From Candidatus Adiutrix sp. (GTDB lineage: Bacteria; Desulfobacterota; Desulfarculia; Adiutricales; Adiutricaceae), in NCBI GenBank assembly GCA_031285975.1, contig JAITVE010000069.1:1-7955 (forward strand): 7,955 nt of DNA. Reading direction: 5' to 3'. Under the pieces are notes generated by a model. It had not been told where the DNA came from and made no database searches. It worked only from the letters and a program-made list of their open reading frames with translations. Positions 5,891 through 7,955 of the stretch are shown one piece after another. The translations under genes and the position numbers were made by a program. The first letter of the stretch is position 1. Every line of letters begins with the position of its first letter.

Positions 5891-6712
5891 TTACAAATAC
5901 GCTAAGTACCGCCCGGCGGCGGTGCGCTCCACCTGGAGCGGCAGGCCGAAAACGGCTTCCAGCACCTCAGGCCGCATGGTCTCTGTCAGCGGCCCGGAGG
6001 CCACCTCGGCCCCGTCTTTCATAAACAGGGCGTGGGTCATGAAGGGCGCGATTTCCAGGGTATTGTGGGTGGTGAGGATGACCGTCGGCGCGTCCGGCCC
6101 GGCGGCCAGCTTGGTTAGCAAGGCCATGAACTGCTCCCGCCCGGCCATGTCCAGGTTGGACATGGGCTCGTCCAAAAACAATATGGACGGCTTGTGGGCG
6201 GCGGCCCGGGCCAGGAGCGCCCGCTGCCGTTCGCCGGAGGACAGGAGGCCGAACTCCCGGCCCGCCAGCCGGGCCAACCCGAAATCCCCGGCCAGGGCCT
6301 CGGCCGCCCGAAGCTGCTCAGGGCTGGGTTCCACGTACAGCCCCAGGGAGGCCTCGGGGCCGGACAAAATCACTTCCAGCACCGTGGTTTGCGGGGGGGT
6401 CAGTTCTTCCAGGGCTTTGGCCACCCAGCCCAGGGAGCGGCGCAGTTCCCGCACGTCCACCCGGCCCAGGGTTTCGCCCAAAATCTCCACGCGGCCCTCG
6501 GTGGGCCAGAGGTAGCCGGTGAGCATTTTTAACAGCAGGGTTTTGCCCGCGCCGTTGGCCCCCAGCACCGCCCAGTGCTCTCCCCGGCTCACCCGCCAGG
6601 AGAGCTTGTTCAGCAAAAGTTCCCCGCCCCGGCGCAGGCTGAGGCCCTCGGCCCGGATCACGTCGGCGGGCGCGTTTTTCAGATTTGTGTTCGTCAAGTT
6701 TTTTCCCTTCAC
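5891..6712 (-). CDS. ABC-type ATPase, ModF/YlmA (COG1119)-like
   Basis: 273-residue stand-alone ABC ATPase. Walker A GANGAGKT is at 51-58, the signature LSSGERQRALLARA begins at 157, Walker B SILFLDEP is at 176-183, the D-loop is SNLD and the switch histidine is in TTH (H216). The segments GEHWAVLGANGAGK and MLTGYLWPTEGRVEILGE are typical of the ModF/YlmA group, often labelled molybdenum transport or photorepair ATPase without proof. No permease or binding protein is near, so import is unproven. Where this group usually has ALQE, this protein reads ALEE (101-103), so the Q-loop glutamine may be replaced. GTG 6712 has no ribosome site. An in-frame TTG at 6697 preceded by AAGGGA (6709-6704) is a credible alternative that would drop five residues. 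It is first in an operon with the histidine kinase. Confidence 0.85.
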   Translation of the reverse strand: MKGKNLTNTNLKNAPADVIRAEGLSLRRGGELLLNKLSWRVSRGEHWAVLGANGAGKTLLLKMLTGYLWPTEGRVEILGETLGRVDVRELRRSLGWVAKALEELTPPQTTVLEVILSGPEASLGLYVEPSPEQLRAAEALAGDFGLARLAGREFGLLSSGERQRALLARAAAHKPSILFLDEPMSNLDMAGREQFMALLTKLAAGPDAPTVILTTHNTLEIAPFMTHALFMKDGAEVASGPLTETMRPEVLEAVFGLPLQVERTAAGRYLAYL

Positions 6713-6723
6713 TCGGATAATAA

Positions 6724-6734
6724 TATGATATGAT
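6724..6734 (+). promoter_or_regulatory. Possible -10 boxes for the acetyltransferase gene
   Basis: Two overlapping TATGAT hexamers (6724-6729 and 6729-6734) lie in the AT-rich divergent gap, about 50 bases before the acetyltransferase start. No convincing -35 box is found at 16-18 bases upstream, so this is a weak call resting on the -10 matches and the position. Confidence 0.3.
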
Positions 6735-6753
6735 GCTTACTTCATTACGGGGC

Positions 6754-6782
6754 ATTATAACCCAAACAAGGCGGAGAACCAA
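6754..6782 (-). promoter_or_regulatory. Sigma-70 promoter for the ATPase-kinase operon
   Basis: On the minus strand a perfect -10 box TATAAT (6759-6754) lies 17 bases from TTGGTT (6782-6777), a half-matching -35 box. The start would be near 6747, giving a leader of about 35 bases. The -35 box touches the start codon of the divergent acetyltransferase gene, so the two promoters share the same 69-base gap. Confidence 0.5.
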
Positions 6783-7249
6783 TGGCTTTCACAGTGAGAA
6801 AAGCGCGCATCAGCGACGTCCAATCCATCTACGACCTGCTCAAACACATGGCCGCAAAGGGACTCTTGCTGCCGCGAAGCCTTTCCAACCTCTATGAAAT
6901 GGTGCAAACCTTTTGGGTGGGGGAAGATGAGAGCGGCCGGGTGGTGGGCACGGTGGCCCTTCAGGTGGCCTGGGAAACGCTGGGTGAAGTGCGCTCCCTG
7001 GCCGTCAGCGAAGACTGCGGCGGGCAGGGCTTGGGCCAGGCCCTGACCCGCGCCATTGAGGCCGAGGCCCTGACTTTGGGGGTGGAGCGCATGTTCGTGC
7101 TCACCTATGTGCCGGGATTCTTTGAGAAAATGGGCTATGCGGAAACCCCCCTGGCCAGCCTGCCGCAAAAAATTTGGGCGGTCTGCTTCCAGTGCGTCCA
7201 CTATCCCGATTGCAAGGAAACGGCCCTGGTCAAGGATTTGCCGCGATGA
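6782..7249 (+). CDS. GNAT N-acetyltransferase, N-acetylglutamate synthase (ArgA)-like
   Basis: 155-residue single-domain GNAT enzyme. The likely reaction is transfer of acetyl from acetyl-CoA to glutamate, the first step of arginine synthesis, in the cytoplasm. The opening VRKARISDVQSIYDLL, the KGLLLPRSLSNLYE stretch (26-39) and VRSLAVSEDCGGQGLGQALT (70-89, the acetyl-CoA-binding motif A) match the short ArgA-type synthases known from several bacterial groups. These lack the amino-acid-kinase domain of classical ArgA. FFEKMGY (113-119) and the tail LPQKIWAVCFQCVHYPDC, with three cysteines (C135, C138, C144), are also typical of that group. The start ATG 6782 has GGAG (6773-6776) five bases upstream. 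Its stop overlaps the DUF1638 start (ATGA). No other arg gene is nearby, so the substrate rests on similarity. Confidence 0.85.
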   Translation: MAFTVRKARISDVQSIYDLLKHMAAKGLLLPRSLSNLYEMVQTFWVGEDESGRVVGTVALQVAWETLGEVRSLAVSEDCGGQGLGQALTRAIEAEALTLGVERMFVLTYVPGFFEKMGYAETPLASLPQKIWAVCFQCVHYPDCKETALVKDLPR

Positions 7250-7857
7250 CCACGCGTGTTACCCTCATCGGCTGCGGCATTTTTCGGGATGAAATCGAGC
7301 ACATCCTGAAAGAAGACCAGCCTGATCTGGACATCCGCTGGCAGGAAGTGGGCCTTCACGACAGCATCGAGCGGCTGGAAGAAACCCTGGACGCGGTCGT
7401 GCGGGAGCATCGCCAGTCCGGCGGCGGCCCCCTGGGTTTTCTTTACGGCACGGCCTGCCTCCCCACCATGAAAGCTTTCGCCGCTGAGCGCGGGGCCTTG
7501 GTGCTGCCCGCCAAAAATTGCCTGGCCGCTCTGGTGGGCGAGGCCCGCATAAAAGAGTTGGAGCGGAACCGCACCCTGGCCGCCTCCGTCGGTTTTGTGC
7601 GGCACATGTGGCTGGGCCGGGCCCAAACCGCCACCGGCTGGACTGCCGACGATTTTCGGATGCAGTTTGGCCGCTATGACCGCATCGTTGTTCTCGACCC
7701 CGGGCTGGCCCCCTTGACCGATGAGGAAATTCTCACCTGCTTCGACCTGGTGCAGGTGCCGCTGGAAATTGAGCCCTGCGGGTTGGACTACTTTAGGCAT
7801 ATATTTAAAGAGCTCTTGGAAGCCTGCGCGGCGGGCGGCAGGGCAGACGCATATTAA
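7246..7857 (+). CDS. DUF1638 domain protein
   Basis: 203-residue soluble protein with no signal peptide or membrane segment. It appears to be a divergent member of DUF1638. Features compared with that family as I know it are an N-terminal LIGCGIFRDEIE (C10), LHDS (H38), LYGTAC (C71, where members often have YGxC), LVLPAKNCLAALVG (C92), the GRYDRIVVLDPG stretch (142-153) and a late CGLDYF (C178). The expected GTYFLTPGW-like motif is degraded to SVGFVRHMW. The biochemical function is unknown; some members are found near corrinoid methyltransferase genes, but none is visible here. ATG 7246 overlaps the acetyltransferase stop, and an upstream in-frame extension (from 7174) lies wholly inside that gene. 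No T-tailed hairpin follows the TAA. Confidence 0.8.
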   Translation: MTTRVTLIGCGIFRDEIEHILKEDQPDLDIRWQEVGLHDSIERLEETLDAVVREHRQSGGGPLGFLYGTACLPTMKAFAAERGALVLPAKNCLAALVGEARIKELERNRTLAASVGFVRHMWLGRAQTATGWTADDFRMQFGRYDRIVVLDPGLAPLTDEEILTCFDLVQVPLEIEPCGLDYFRHIFKELLEACAAGGRADAY

Positions 7858-7893
7858 AATCCGAATCAGGCATATAAGTATAAAATATAAAAA

Positions 7894-7923
7894 TTTACAT
7901 ATACAAGAGTGAATGGATACAAT
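7894..7923 (+). promoter_or_regulatory. Sigma-70 promoter at the AT-rich right edge
   Basis: TTTACA (7894-7899) and TACAAT (7918-7923) each match the consensus at 5 of 6 positions and are 18 bases apart. The predicted start is near 7930. It drives transcription out of the window to the right. An ATG at 7935 opens a frame (MEKKHIK) that runs to the window end, but it lacks a ribosome site, so the downstream gene cannot be named. Confidence 0.5.
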
Positions 7924-7924
7924 A

Positions 7925-7953
7925 TGATGTGTCTATGGAAAAGAAACACATCA
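7925..7953. repeat. Perfect inverted repeat next to the right-edge promoter
   Basis: TGATGTGT (7925-7932) and ACACATCA (7946-7953) are perfect 8-bp inverse copies separated by 13 bases. The left arm covers the predicted transcription start. It may be an operator or a hairpin in the 5' leader. Confidence 0.45.
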
Positions 7954-7955
7954 AG

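Noticed and set aside
7935..7955. Start of a further gene (MEKKHIK...)
   Set aside because: Only seven codons are visible, with no ribosome site and a start about 5 bases after the predicted transcript start. An overlapping frame from 7924 is equally open.

Overview
This is a GC-rich bacterial window, except for two short AT-rich spots. It probably comes from a sulfate-reducer-like deltaproteobacterium (Desulfobacterota / Thermodesulfobacteriota). That assignment is inference. It rests on the codon style, the short stand-alone N-acetylglutamate-synthase-type acetyltransferase, the small MerR regulator and a DUF1638 protein. No rRNA, tRNA, transposase or CRISPR array was seen.

Layout. (1) Positions 1-3459, + strand: the last codons of an upstream gene, probably the periplasmic binding protein, then livH-livM-livG-livF. 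These are two permeases and two ATPases of a branched-chain amino acid (HAAT-type) ABC importer. They are packed with ATGA start/stop overlaps or a tight ribosome-binding-site junction, so this is one operon. (2) Positions 3460-3926: a 467-base gap. It begins with 3'-end signals for the liv operon: a hairpin at the livF stop, a single dRS3-like palindromic repeat and a 44-base G-free, C-rich tract that looks like a Rho loading site. Next come three copies of an 8-bp motif, G[CT]GAATGA, two direct and one inverted. A near-consensus sigma-54 promoter follows, then a leader with several possible hairpins. (3) Positions 3927-4280, + strand: a small MerR-type regulator. (4) Positions 4277-6712, - strand: an operon of a ModF/YlmA-type ABC ATPase followed by a membrane sensor histidine kinase. 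The kinase's stop codon interlocks with that of merR. (5) Positions 6782-7857, + strand, divergent from (4): an ArgA-like GNAT acetyltransferase overlapping a DUF1638 gene. (6) Positions 7858-7955: a strikingly AT-rich end (about 28% GC) with a good sigma-70 promoter and a perfect 8-bp inverted repeat just downstream of its -10 box.

How it works together. The liv genes import branched-chain amino acids or related amides, and the acetyltransferase may start arginine synthesis from glutamate, so the window leans towards amino-acid and nitrogen metabolism. A sigma-54 promoter, often used for nitrogen-related or stress regulons, in front of the MerR gene fits that loosely. The histidine kinase has no response regulator in view and the ModF-like ATPase has no permease in view, so their partners are elsewhere. 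I see no complete new system of the defence or mobile type. The most interesting material is regulatory: the 3460-3926 gap, the terminator-like hairpin inside the kinase H-box, and the AT-rich right edge.
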